From Sinotaia quadrata (Eukaryota > Mollusca > Gastropoda > Architaenioglossa > Viviparidae): a DNA stretch of 64,000 nucleotides. The notes under the pieces are model-generated. The model did no database searches, was not told the DNA's origin, and saw only the letters and a program-made list of their open reading frames with translations. Location: contig CM054181.1 in assembly GCA_028829895.1 (NCBI GenBank), positions 5,232,001 through 5,296,000 of the forward strand, given 5' to 3'. The translations under genes were made by a program, and so were the position numbers. This document shows, one piece after another, positions 39,405 to 50,940 of the stretch (position 1 is its first letter; each line of letters starts with the position of its first letter).

Positions 39405-40135
39405 AATGTCTTAATATTCACTCAATAGGGATTTCAAGATGTCTTAATATTCACTCAATAGGGATTTCAAGATGTCTTAATATTCACTCAATAGGGATTT
39501 CAATGTTTTAATATTCACTCAATAGGGATTTCAAGATGTCTTAATATTCACTCAATAGGGATTTCAAGATGTCTTAATATTCACTCAATAGGGATTTCAA
39601 GATGTCTTTATATTCACTCAATAGGGATTTCAAGATGTCTTTATATTCACTCAATAGGGATTTCAAGATGTCTTTATATTCACTCAATAGGGATTTCAAG
39701 ATGTCTTTATATTCACTCAATAGGGATTTCAAGATGTCTTTATATTCACTCAATAGGGATTTCAAGATGTCTTTATATTCACTCAATAGGGATTTCAAGA
39801 TGTCTTTATATTCACTCAATAGGGATTTCAAGATGTCTTTATATTCACTCAATAGGGATTTCAAGATGTCTTTATATTCACTCAATAGGGATTTCAAGAT
39901 GTCTTTATATTCACTCAATAGGGATTTCAAGATGTCTTTATATTCACTCAATAGGGATTTCAAGATGTCTTAATATTCACTCAATAGGGATTTCAAGATG
40001 TCTTAATATTCATTCAATAGGGATTTCAAGATGTCTTAATATTCACTCAGTAGGGATTTCAAGATGTCTTAATATTCACTCAATAGGGATTTCAAGATGT
40101 CTTAATATTCACTCAGTAGGGATTCGAAACAAATG
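39405..40135. repeat. 33-bp tandem array, ~22 copies, with a homogenised centre
   Basis: ACTCAATAGGGATTTCAAGA plus TGTCTTWATATTC repeats every 33 bp. Eleven consecutive central units (39602-39963) carry TCTTTATA and flanking units carry TCTTAATA, so the centre was amplified later. As 33 is divisible by 3, both strands show 11-residue repeat frames that mimic a repeat protein; no start, splice or leader context supports a gene. Confidence 0.97.
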
Positions 40136-40433
40136 ATGAGCTCTCGTCTAACAAAATATTCACATAATTTAACACTTGAGGCAATAAATCCTAACATATT
40201 AGGGCAACAATGTAACGGATTGTCCAGACAATTCATTATTCACCTATGCATAATTTAACAAATAAATATTCGAGACAACTAAAAATTAAGATAATAGTCT
40301 AATCAGCGTAGTGAACTCTCAAGACAACTATATATTCATGCTATGTACAAACGGTTTAAAGGAAATAAAACAATAAAACTTTATATCAATTAATATTCTG
40401 AAATCGATCGCTGTGCAGCATCTTATCATGAAT

Positions 40434-40915
40434 TAGTTCAACAACACTATATTAATTACAAGACTAAATTAATTACATAACACTATATTAATTACAAGAC
40501 TAAATTAATTACATAACACTATATTAATTACAAGACTAAATTAATTACATAACACTATATTAATTACAAGACTAAATTAATTACATAACACTATATTAAT
40601 TACAAGACTAAATTAATTACATAACACTATATTAATTACAAGACTAAATTAATTACATAACACTATATTAATTACAAGACTAAATTAGTTACATAACACT
40701 ATATTAATTACAAGACTAAATTAATTACATAACACTATATTAATTACAAGACTAAATTAATTACATAACACTATATTAATTACAAGACTAAATTAGTTAT
40801 ATAACACTATATTAATTACAAGACTAAATTAATTACATAACACTATATTAATTACAAGACTAAATTAATTACATAACACTATATTAATTACAAGACTAAA
40901 TTTGTTACATAAGAT
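40434..40915. repeat. 36-bp tandem array of two 18-bp-type halves, ~13 copies
   Basis: CACTATATTAATTACAAGAC plus TAAATTAATTACATAA repeats every 36 bp. The two halves (CTATATTAATTACAAGA and CTAAATTAATTACATAACA) are clearly related. Confidence 0.97.
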
Positions 40916-41636
40916 TACTATAAGATGAAGATAAAATAAGCCCTATTCTGTTTATGCCTAATGGCTTATTATCTTTCTGATATATGAACTGATCAAATTA
41001 GTTTGCTGACCAGCTAATCACAATTATCTCCTCTTACTTAATCTCAGTATCTAAACTTCGCCAGAGTTGTTCCAGCCATTTGGCGCAGAATCACACATCT
41101 GCATTAGTGGTTATAGTTCTGTCCCAATGGTTTATCTTTCTGGTTTACAATGGTGTCCTAGCAATTCTGCAGTCAGCCCCATGCATTAGACAGACACCCA
41201 CTGCCTACATTACTTCAAGTCCTGGAATTGGCTTGCAGCCATGAAAACTCCTGAACTAAAGATTTTCACGGCATTCAATTTCTAGTCAGAATTTCTAATG
41301 AAATTACTGCTTAAATAACTTTTATCTTCGCCCTTTATGCCAGCAGCCATAAAGAAAATATAAGTTAAAATAGTCATCCTTTACTCGCGCAGATATAAAA
41401 AAAAAGATATGTATTCGTTCTTCTTTCTCTCCACTGCTTCAGTAAAAATCACATTGTAGCACACTGTGTGTCCAGTTCAATGCATATTCATTCGCTCTAA
41501 CATATTTACCCACGTCATTCACGCGCAAATACCATTGTCCAACTCTAAACTGTTACGCTCTCTCTCATTACTTTTCGGGTTACCCCACTCCCCATCTTTT
41601 ACTGACTTTCGGACTAGTACCACTAATTTGTAACTA
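40916..41636. other. No gene seen
   Basis: Unique DNA of moderate AT content, with the 36-bp array on one side and the 60-bp array on the other. 40136-40433 between arrays is likewise featureless. Confidence 0.5.
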
Positions 41637-42495
41637 TTATAGTACTACCAGTCTGTAAGCATGATTTTATAGTACCCCAAATCAGTAACCATTATCACGG
41701 TACCACCAATCCGTAACCATGATGTTATAGTAACATCAATCAGTAACCATACTAATATAGTACCACCAATCCGTAACCATGATGGTATAGTAACATCAAT
41801 CAGTAACCATACTAATATAGTACCACCAATCCGTAACCATGATGTTATAAACATCAATCAGTAACCATACTAATATAGTACCACCAATCCGTAACCATGA
41901 TGTTATAGTAACATCAATCAGTAACCATACTAATATAGTACTACCAATCCGTAACCATGATGTTATAGTAACATCAATCAGTAACCATACTAATATAGTT
42001 ATACCAATCCGTAACCATGATGTTATAGTAACATCAATCAGTAACCATACTAATATAGTACCACCAATCCGTAACCATGATGTTATAGTAACATCAATCA
42101 GTAACCATACTAATCTAGTACCACCAATCCGTAACCATGATGTTATGGTAACATCAATCAGTAACCATACTAATATAGTACCACCAATCCGTAACCATGA
42201 TGTTATAGTAACATCAATCAGTAACCATACTAATCTAGTACTACCAATCCGTAACCATGATGGTATAGTAACATCAATCAGTAACCATACTAATATAGTA
42301 CCACCAATCCGTAACCATGATGTTATAGTAACATCAATCAGTAACCATACTAATATAGTACCACCAATCCGTAACCATGATGTTATAGTAACATAAATCA
42401 GTAACCATACTAATATAGTACTACCAATCCGTAACCATGATGTTATAGTAACATCAATCAGTAACCATACTAATATAGTACTACCAACCTGTAAC
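41637..42495. repeat. 60-bp tandem array built from two diverged 30-bp monomers
   Basis: About 14 copies of a dimer: TACCACCAATCCGTAACCAT-type A monomer and TAACATCAATCAGTAACCAT-type B monomer. A and B differ at about 7 of 30 positions, while A copies and B copies are each nearly identical. Minus-strand frames (20-residue repeats with Trp-Leu-Leu-Ile-Asp-Val) are artefacts of a 60-bp period. Confidence 0.96.
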
Positions 42496-42579
42496 CGCCA
42501 CAATCCTATCTCGTTGCAGCAACGTTCTGAAGAGAAGAACGAACTTTCATAACCCGTGTTTTTGGTTTGGTCACGTAGT

Positions 42580-42775
42580 AGTCATCGATATATTGCATTT
42601 AGCTGGCAATAGATTAGTAGTGGTCATAAATTGATAATATCTGGCAATAGCTAGTCATTGACATATTGCACTTATCTGGCAATACACGATTAGTCATTGT
42701 CAGAGTTAACTTATCTGGAAATAAAAGTGTAGTCGTCAGCATATTGCAGTTATCTGGAAATAAAAGGTTGTTGCA
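42580..42775. repeat. Degenerate repeats of ATATTGCANTTATCTGGCAATA
   Basis: Four or five copies 35-60 bp apart with an irregular period. Confidence 0.7.
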
Positions 42776-43591
42776 GAGATTACACAGTCTTTTCTCTCAG
42801 TGGCTTAATGGCCGGAATCTGGGTCTGCTGGGGGTCCTGGCGGCTTCTCCTTCAAGGCAGAAGAAAAATGTGATAGCTGAGTGTTGTCAATAACGAGTTC
42901 TCAAGTCTCCATGATTGGAAGCGACAATATAGTTGTTCTTTTCAATGACAACATTACAGTTTCCTTACACTAATTGTAGGGCATTCACCTGCAACATCTG
43001 AATTATGAAACCCAGAATGGCTTCATTTCACCCCCATTGCAGCAGAAAATGTCAGCCTGACCTGTCTTCCGGATAAAATGGACAAGTGACTCCAAAAAAG
43101 TGACCTCACGCTGGTCATACGTAACACGAACTAACACCGAGCAGCCATTGAAGAAATTCAATAACGCGAACCCAGTGCAGCGGAAGTGAAGTCTTTGAGA
43201 ATTAAAAGATTATTACATTTAACCTGCACAAATCAACATCTCACAAAAATAAGGTATGAAACAGTAATCGGTGCTTTAAAAAGTACTAGGAGGTCAAATG
43301 TGATCAATTCCTTTCTTCAGCTCTAAAATATATCTTCTTTTATGTTATATTAATTACTAAGGTGGAAATGCGAGTCGTTAATATTTCCTCTTTTATCTTA
43401 AATTAATTACTAAGTGGAATTCGAATAGTTAATAAGTAAAACGTGTGTGTAAGATTAGTTTAATGTATTTAGGGAAAAGCAGACGAATTCGTCACAAATT
43501 CAAACTTTAGGCATGCTAATGTTAATACATATATGCTAATACATACAAACACATATACATATTTACATATATGTACACATATACACATTCA
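42776..43591. other. No gene seen; unique DNA with a two-copy repeat
   Basis: 42800-42890 has a short GC-richer piece with a tRNA A-box-like TGGCTTAATGG but no B box. ATTAATTACTAAGTGGAAWTSG is doubled at about 43350 and 43403. A run of ATACATATACACAT leads into the (CA)n. Confidence 0.4.
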
Positions 43592-43595
43592 TGAT

Positions 43596-43628
<33 letters not shown>

Positions 43629-43635
43629 ACACACA

Positions 43636-43692
<57 letters not shown>

Positions 43693-43695
43693 TCT
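43592..43695. repeat. (CA)n microsatellite with (TA)n tail
   Basis: Three CA blocks broken by a T or A, then ATATATATAT. Confidence 0.98.
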
Positions 43696-43737
43696 CGTAC
43701 TCACGCAAACATACGAAGAAGTATGGGTACGCACGGC

Positions 43738-44415
43738 CGTAAAACATTGGCCCTACACAAGATGATTTGTTGCTAGTAAATATTTTATTTCCTCACTTAA
43801 TATGTCCAGACTGTACGCACATCTGTAAAACATTGGGTCTACACAAGATGATTTGTTGCTAGTAAATATTTTATTTCCTCACTTAATATGTCCAGACTGT
43901 ACGCACATCTGTAAAACATTGGCTCTACACAAGATGATTTGTTGCTAGTAAATATTTTATTTCCTCACTTAATATGTCCAGACTGTACGCACATCTGTAA
44001 AACATTGGGTCTACACAAGATGATTTGTTGCTAGTAAATATTTTATTTCCTCACTTAATATGTCCAGACTGTACGCACATCTGTAAAACATTGGCTCTAC
44101 ACAAGATGATTTGTTGCTAGTAAATATTTTATTTCCTCACTTAATATGTCCAGACTGTACGCACATCTGTAAAACATTGGGTCTACACAAGATGATTTGT
44201 TGCTAGTAAATATTTTATTTCCTCACTTAATATGTCCAGACTGTACGCACATCTGTAAAACATTGGGTCTACACAAGATGATTTGTTGCTAGTAAATATT
44301 TTATTTCCTCACTTAATATGTCCAGACTGTACGCACATCTGTAAAACATTGGGTCTACACAAGATGATTTGTTGCGAGTAAAAATTTTATTTCCTAACTT
44401 AATATGTCCAGACTT
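43738..44415. repeat. 86-bp tandem array, ~8 copies
   Basis: TATGTCCAGACTGTACGCAC starts at 43801, 43887, 43973, 44059, 44145, 44231 and 44317. Early units alternate between GGCTCTAC and GGGTCTAC; the last ones share GGGTCTAC. The final copy carries several changes. Confidence 0.97.
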
Positions 44416-44984
44416 TTTGACCTGTTCACTTCCCTACACCGTTCCAGTTTCGTCGAAAAATTAAAACTGAATCAATGTTATCGGACGGACACTACATTCA
44501 TTTTAGGTATAAAAGATTTTAAAAAATAATCTAAGATTTTTGGATCATCCGATACTTGGCCGCAGCTGTCTGGAATTTGGAAAACTATTTACAAGTGGAA
44601 TGTGGGTTTCATAGACTGATCATTGTTTAAGTGCATCAATTCTCCGAGTTCCAAATTCGGTGGTAAACAATTCAACCTGATTTATTCTCCACTCACAAAA
44701 CACTTTCTGTAAAATGATGCGATGTTAGAATTAAATTTCAATTACATCGATTTGTAGAAAACGAAAAACATCCATGTTTTGTTAGAGTCTGAAGAACAAT
44801 GACAAAGGAAGTTTGATTTTAGCTTTCATTTCTGAAATGACATTAAGTGTCTCCGATCTGGCCAGAACAGATCTGTGATTGTGTCCTGATACGAAATCTA
44901 TTTTGAATGCAGATCTCATAGCTCAGCGTGTAAACTGTGCTGTCTAAAATGGACACGTAGTCCTACGTAGTCACAAACGCACGT
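44416..44984. other. No gene seen
   Basis: Unique DNA. TAGCTCAGCGTGTAAACTG near 44930 resembles a tRNA A box, but no B box or stem structure follows. Confidence 0.45.
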
Positions 44985-45195
44985 ATACACACTTATACAC
45001 TAAACATTCGCTCACACTTACACGCATAATCACGCGCTTACACGCATACTCACACACACTCATACTCACACGCTTACACGCATACTCACACGCTTACACT
45101 CATACTCACACGCTTACACGCATACCCACACACTTACACGCATACGCACACATTTACACGCCTACTCACGCACTTAAAACACAGACACACGCTTT
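44985..45195. repeat. ~22-bp CACACGCTTACACGCATACT minisatellite
   Basis: About nine copies of a CA-rich unit with variable CG content. Confidence 0.9.
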
Positions 45196-45547
45196 ACAGC
45201 TGTCTTTATCTTACGTTTTATTTTATTTTAACCAGCCTATCAAATGAATATTTTTAAATAACCATTTCAGGTTTCCAAAGGGAGTCACTGGCTGAAGTCT
45301 TTCCAAATACCGAGCGCCGTGACCTTGGGCTGTATGAAATTCGAAGTCCACGTCTTCGAGCCCCACGAACTTTGACGTCATAGCAGTTTTCCATTCCGTG
45401 TGATTTTCTTTTCTTTTTTGGCCCACTGTTTTTTTTTTTTAAGTATCACTGTTTGAATCTATGAGCTCAGTTATTTTGTGTTGCTTGAATGCACAGATTT
45501 CATGAAAGTAGTCATACCGGTATCTGTTAGCGTAACGTACTGATTTC
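45196..45547. other. Possible old SINE-like or coding-like segment on the minus strand
   Basis: A 67-codon minus-strand frame (45223-45426) has a non-biased composition, including Gly-Leu-Glu-Asp-Val-Asp-Phe-Glu-Phe-His. The same bases, GGACTTCGAATTTC on that strand, resemble a worn tRNA B box. Neither reading is strong. Confidence 0.25.
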
Positions 45548-45870
45548 CCAAAGTTTGATAAATGATTTGATATAGTTTGATAAATGAGTTGATATAGTTT
45601 GATAAATGATTTGATATAGTTTGATAAATGACTTAATATAGCTTGGTAACTGATTTGATATAGCTTGATTAAAGATTTATAGTTTGATAAATGATTTGAT
45701 ATAGCTTGATAAATGATTTAATATAGCTTGGATTTGATTTAGTATGATAAATGATTTAATATAGCTTGATAAAAGATTTAATATAGCTTGGTAAATGATT
45801 TAATATAGCTTGATAAATGATTTAATATAGCTTGATAAATGATTTGATAAACTTGATTTACTGATTTCCA
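45548..45870. repeat. ~20-21-bp tandem array of TTTGATAAATGATTTGATATAG
   Basis: About fifteen copies with AGTTTG/AGCTTG variants. Confidence 0.94.
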
Positions 45871-45984
45871 GTAGCTGCACTGATTGTGGATGGATAAAGT
45901 GGTTCGATGTAACTTGCTCTACCAATTTCAAACAGTTTGTTAAACTGATCTAGTGTAGCTTGATAAAATGACTTGATATAGCTT

Positions 45985-46385
45985 AGTATGTTCTTCTGGT
46001 ATTTAAAAGCTTTCTACATTTCGACTGGCGCTATTGATCCTACTTGGCTTAGAATTATATCTAAAAAATTCTGGTATTTAAAGGCTTTCTACATTTCGAC
46101 TGGCATAGAGTTATATCTAAAATTCTGGTATTTAAAGGCTCTCTACATTTCGACTGGCATAGAGTTATATCTAAAATTCTGGTATTTAAAAGCTCTCTAC
46201 ATTTCAACTGGCGCCATTGATCCTACTCGGCATAGAGTTATATCTAAAATTCTGGTATTTAAAAGCTCTCTACATTTCAACTGGCGCCATTGATCCTACT
46301 CGGCATAGAGTTATATCTAAAATTCTGGTATTTAAAGGCTTTCTACATTTCGACTGGCATAGAGTTATATCTAAAATTCTATGAC
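45985..46385. repeat. Tandem array with 73-bp and 54-bp unit forms
   Basis: ATTCTGGTATTTAAARGCTY begins each unit. Long units contain GCCATTGATCCTACTCGG; short units lack that 19-bp piece. Six units in a mixed order. Confidence 0.93.
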
Positions 46386-46714
46386 AAGTATTGCGAGCCA
46401 CTATTAATCGTTCACAACTGCCGACAAATTGGCGAAAGACAGAATAACTGTTAAAAACACGAGCAATTTCTGATTCTACTATAATTTATGCAAGAGAGTA
46501 GCACGACTTCTCTCCCTTCTCACTATTATTACACCGTCAACAGTTAACGAACTTCCTGCTAGTCTCATAAAAATTCTAACTCCGATCTGAAATGAACCTC
46601 TCGTTAGGGCTTTTCCTCCACAGTGTTGCATTCAATTAATTTTAAAAAGCACTATATATTCTTGCAATGCCATCCATTTTAGGAGTTTTTAGGAAAATAC
46701 AACTCGCGCCATAC
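46386..46714. other. No gene seen
   Basis: Unique AT-rich DNA between arrays. Confidence 0.5.
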
Positions 46715-46970
46715 AACTATTGTCTTACATTACAACTCGCGCCATACAACTACCGTCTTACATTACAACTCGAGCCATACAACTACCGTCTTACAACTCG
46801 AGCCATGCAACTTTTTAGCCGTTGAAATCATTCACATGTTTGTTTTGTTTTTTTTGTTCATTATAACTACAACCTTTCGTTTCAGCCATTCAAATCATTC
46901 ACACGTTTTGTTCATTATACTACAACCTTTCGTTTTAGCCAATCAAATCATTCACTATATATTAAACTTC
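46715..46970. repeat. Two short arrays: TACAACTCGCGCCATACAAC and ACAACCTTTCGTTTYAGCCA types
   Basis: Three to four 30-33-bp units (46715-46815), then two ~55-bp units (46855-46965). Confidence 0.88.
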
Positions 46971-47094
46971 TTGTCTTTCTTTTCACTCATTAATGTTTTG
47001 TGAGGCAATCTTCCTCTTTACCTCAGTTTATGATTCCATTATTTGAGTTTGTGACGCTGCACACTTGGTTTTTTTTCTACATCTGTTTTCTTTT

Positions 47095-47460
47095 TTTCGG
47101 TTATCTGAGTTTGTGACACTGTAAACGATAATTTTTCTATGTTTCTCTCTTCTTGTTTCGGTTATCTGAGTTTGTGACACTTGTTTTGGTTATCTGAGTT
47201 TGTGACACTTGTTTTGGTTATCTGAGTTTGTGACACTTGTTTTGGTTATCTGAGTTTGTGACACTTGTTTTGGTTATCTGAGTTTGTGACACTTGTTTCG
47301 GTTATCTGAGTTTGTGACACTTGTTTCGGTTATATGAGTTTGTGACACTTGTTTTGGTTAATGAGTTTGTGACACTTGTTTCGGTTATCTGAGTTTGTGA
47401 CACTGTAAACGATTTTGTTCTATGTTCCTATTTTCTTGTTTCGGTTATTTGAGTTTGTGA
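47095..47460. repeat. 28-bp tandem array of TTATCTGAGTTTGTGACACT
   Basis: About ten copies ending TGTTTTGG or TGTTTCGG. The outer copies are longer and diverged. Confidence 0.95.
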
Positions 47461-47789
47461 CGCCACAGCTGTTTTCTTCTCGTTGGGTTGTTTGAATTAG
47501 TGACGTCATTTGCTGTTTTATCAATGGTGTCTTTATCTTCACACTTCGTCACTTCATTTATGTTTTACTCTGGTATTGCTAATTTCAGATTCCTACTTAT
47601 TGTTGACCCTTGAGCGTTTGAGAGAGGTCGTGCACTGATTTGTGCTTAGTCTTGTTTCTCTTATATTCTGTGCATTTATAAGGATTATTGTATTCACTGG
47701 GTATCTGAAGAATTGCTATTAATCCTGTACAATAATACAGTATTTCCAACTGTAAATCGTTTCCTTAAGAGTAGAGAACAATACGTACG
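47461..47789. other. No gene seen
   Basis: Unique DNA. The first 60 bp is a worn copy of the preceding 28-bp unit. Confidence 0.5.
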
Positions 47790-48130
47790 TGCATTGTTCT
47801 CTCGACATTATCACACACATACGAGTAATGCTCTCTAGACATTCTCACACATACGCGAATTGTTCTCTAAACATTATCACGCATTCATGTGAATTGTTTT
47901 CTAGACATTCTCACACACATACGTGAATTGTTCTCTAAACATTCTCACACACATACGTGAATTGTTCTCTCGACATTATCACGCATTCATGTGAATTGTT
48001 TTCTAGACATTCTCACACACATACGCTAATTGTTCTCTAGACATTCTCACACACATACGCGAATTGTTCTCTAGACATTCTCACACACATACGCGAATTG
48101 TTCTCTAAACATTCTCACAAACATTTTAAA
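47790..48130. repeat. ~34-bp tandem array of TCTCTAGACATTCTCACACA
   Basis: About ten copies with a CATACGYGAATTGT tail, and a CATTCATGTGAATTG variant in two of them. Confidence 0.94.
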
Positions 48131-48183
48131 TTGTTGTGTAGATATTCTGATTTGTAATACACACAGAGTAGCAGCATTTTCTA

Positions 48184-48375
48184 AATATATATTAATATTG
48201 GAATCAACCAATCACCACACACTTTGCTAACATATATATTAATATTGGAATCAACCAATCACCACACACTTTGCTAACATATATATTAATATTGGAATCA
48301 ACCAATCACCACACACTTTGCTAACATATATATTAATATTGGAATCAACCAATCACCACACACTTTGCTAACATC
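48184..48375. repeat. 47-bp tandem array, four copies
   Basis: ATATATTAATATTGGAATCA plus ACCAATCACCACACACTTTG repeats every 47 bp with almost no variation. Each copy contains a CCAAT box (AACCAATCAC). Confidence 0.97.
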
Positions 48376-48384
48376 TGCACGCAG

Positions 48385-48745
48385 GTGCTCGTTTCACTAA
48401 TACCACTCTTGACATCTCGCACACATAAATTCACTATACACACAGCACAGTTCACTAATACCACTCTTGATATCTCGCACACATAAATTCACTATACACA
48501 CAGCACAGTTCACTAATACCACTCTTGATATCTCGCACAATAAATTCACTATACACACAGCACAGTTCACTAATACCACTCTTGATATCTCGCACACATA
48601 AATTCACTATACACACAGCACAGTTCACTAATACCACTCTTCACATCTCACACACATAAATTCACTATACACACAACACAGTTCACTAATACCACTCTTG
48701 ACATCTCGCACAATAAATTCACTATACACACAGCACAGTTCATTC
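48385..48745. repeat. 58-bp tandem array, six copies
   Basis: GTTCACTAATACCACTCTTG, then the segment to ACACAGCACA, repeats every 58 bp (56 in copies lacking one CA). Minus-strand Cys-rich frames (Cys-Glu-Ile-Ser-Arg ... Asn-Cys-Ala-Val-Cys) are artefacts. Confidence 0.96.
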
Positions 48746-49129
48746 ACTACACACGCCATATAACACAAACGCGTATAGCACACATATCCCCACACACACA
48801 TCACTCTACCATTGCACGCCAATTCACATTTCACACACTCACACGTCCATAGTCGCGCATCCATTCCGCCTAAACTCCAACTTCCAAACTTATTCATACA
48901 TATTGCTGATCTAATAATAAATATACGACACGTTTTCTTCTTTGACCGGATGGTTTTTATTTTAATTTCTCATTAAGAGCGCATGCGCAAACCAAACAAT
49001 CTGCACCTTCTATTAATCCTTGCATCAAACTAATAATCACGTATTACTTCTTTATTACTATTGTACTATATAAACTGTCAGCCAGTCTTTTGAGTAGCTG
49101 CTATTAACTCCCATAGTGACAAGTGAACA
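48746..49129. other. No gene seen
   Basis: CA-rich to 48850, then unique DNA. Confidence 0.5.
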
Positions 49130-49276
49130 AACATCCAATTAACCAATCGGAATGAGTGTATCATTGCAGTTCAACCAATCAGCTGTGTAGGTGCTGTTAA
49201 GTTTAGCTCCCCTAAAATCTAATTAACAATTCAGAATGATTGTATTGCAGTTTGCGTGTCAACCAATCAGCTGTGA
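49130..49276. promoter_or_regulatory. CCAAT-box cluster in a two-copy segment
   Basis: AACCAATCGG (about 49142), CAACCAATCAGCTGTG (about 49174) and CAACCAATCAGCTGTG again (about 49262) fit the NF-Y consensus. The last two are followed by the E-box CAGCTG. The two segments are a diverged duplication (GGAATGAGTGTAT/AGAATGATTGTAT ... TTGCAGTT). It could be the promoter of a neighbouring gene, but no TATA box or exon is evident. Confidence 0.35.
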
Positions 49277-49557
49277 TGGGTGATGCAAGTTTTGGGGGTC
49301 CCTCATTTAACTGTGCAGAGCGAAAAACAACTCTCAGTTATCCACACACTTAACAATAATGATTGTTTAAAGCACAATCTGCTCTACTGGTTAAGACTTC
49401 CTGAAACCTGAAATTTATTTAAAACATAAGCCAGTTTTAGCCATGCCTTCAAGAGTGATAATAAAATTCTGCAATAATATTTTATATGTTTGTTAGTTTG
49501 TTGACGGAAGTGATGAAATTGTTCAGAGAGGAGTGAGTAATCGACTGGGGCTGGGTG

Positions 49558-49558
49558 G

Positions 49559-49600
<42 letters not shown>
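49558..49600. repeat. (GT)n microsatellite
   Basis: About 20 GT units with one T insertion. Confidence 0.98.
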
Positions 49601-49605
<5 letters not shown>

Positions 49606-49794
49606 ACAGATGTGTGACTATAGGAGAAAATAGAAACCAAACAAAAGCACTAAACGGGTAAAATTGGAAGAAAATTCTAGTAATCCATGAAATAACCCAA
49701 AGAAAACCATCTCCATCAAATCAGGACTGGAATACGTGAATTAACATTTAAATATCGGAACAGCCATCTTCAGCTAAACTATCAGAGTTAAATA

Positions 49795-50130
49795 TCTTCC
49801 TCAATAAAGTTCCTCAATAAACTTCCTCAATACAGTTCCTCAGTAAAGGCATTCCTGTAGTATCCGAGAGGAAACTCAGTTCATTAAATTCATATCTTCA
49901 CTTTCAACTAAACAAAACAGCCAAGCCAATGCAAATAATATAGGTTCATACTGTATGAAGAAAGGAATACGCTGTCATGTCTAAATAAAGAAAGGAATAC
50001 ACTGTCATGTCTATAAAGAAAGGAATACACTGTCATAAATAAAGAAATAAATACACTGTTATGCCTATAAAGAAATAAATACACTGTCATGTCTATAAAG
50101 AAATAAATACACTGTCATGTCTATATAAAT
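49795..50130. repeat. 15-bp and ~28-bp tandem repeats
   Basis: TTCCTCAATAAA repeats four times (49795-49850). AAAGAAATAAATACACTGTC plus ATGTCTAT repeats about six times (49965-50130). Confidence 0.92.
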
Positions 50131-50940
50131 ATATCAGATTGTAAGTTACAATTTTTTAGTGTTGCACACGATGTTTTATACGTAACGGACACTGTCAGAC
50201 AAAGCCTTTCAATTTCTTACTTTAGAAAATTGTCTGATTAGCAAACACAAACAGCGAAGTTATCTGCTTTCTATTCTCACCAATGATTTACCAGTCATTT
50301 CGTCTTCAAAGTATTATTCTCTGAAACGTATATTGAACCTCACGAGAAAAAGTGCTATTCAGCTAATTTCTTTCTATGCTACTGTTGATATTTACGTTGT
50401 CATGGAGACTACAAACAAGACGCTCAGAGCCTGATGTTTTTATATATACTGATATATATATATAAACGAAGTTAACTCTAATGAGAATAATAGCAGGGGC
50501 CAGTAACTCCAGAGGAAACAATTGCGAAAGTATTTATAGAAGTTTTGTTTGTCATCTGGCAGAATCGTATTTCGAAGTCGGGAAACAATTAAAACAAAGT
50601 AAACAACTGTAAAACATTTTTGACAAAAGAAATCTAACATAATTTTTTGGTAGGCTATACATGATTGTGTTAAATATATTTTTTTTAATTGGTTATTTTA
50701 AACGTCACTTCCTCTTGAGCTATAGGGACGATACCATGCACAATAGCCAGCATACCGGAAGTGGTGTATTGGAGAAATTAAAATATATTGTTACTTTAAA
50801 GTGCAGTGTTCTGTAATAACTTGGCAAGTCTTTCATTCCTGATTATAACATTTGGTTTCCTAGTAGCGCTTGAGTGTTGCTAATGACTTCGTCTCCAGGC
50901 ACAACTCTTCAAATCCTGGCAATGCTTGGTAGAGCATTGA
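50131..50940. other. Unique DNA downstream of the Cys-rich exon; no other gene seen
   Basis: If the minus-strand exon at 50941-51084 is real, this would hold its 3' UTR. ACCGGAAGTG (about 50755) matches an ETS site on the + strand. Minus frame 50440-50640 shows no domain. Confidence 0.4.

Noticed and set aside
39574..39973. Repeat proteins of 11 residues on both strands
   Set aside because: The 33-bp period keeps frames open on both strands; identical DNA copies without silent changes, no start context and no splice sites point to a plain minisatellite.
41645..42503. Minus-strand 235-residue Trp/Leu/Ile-rich repeat protein
   Set aside because: Produced by the 60-bp dimer array; stops and shifts occur wherever one unit has lost bases.
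42776..42890. tRNA or SINE head suggested by TGGCTTAATGG
   Set aside because: No B box within the right distance.
44890..44970. tRNA gene suggested by TAGCTCAGCGTGTA
   Set aside because: Only an A-box-like motif; no B box, acceptor stem or anticodon arm could be drawn.
48397..48897. Minus-strand Cys-containing repeat ORFs
   Set aside because: They arise from the 58-bp array with identical DNA copies; unlike the exon at 50941-51084 there is no complex sequence or defined cysteine framework.
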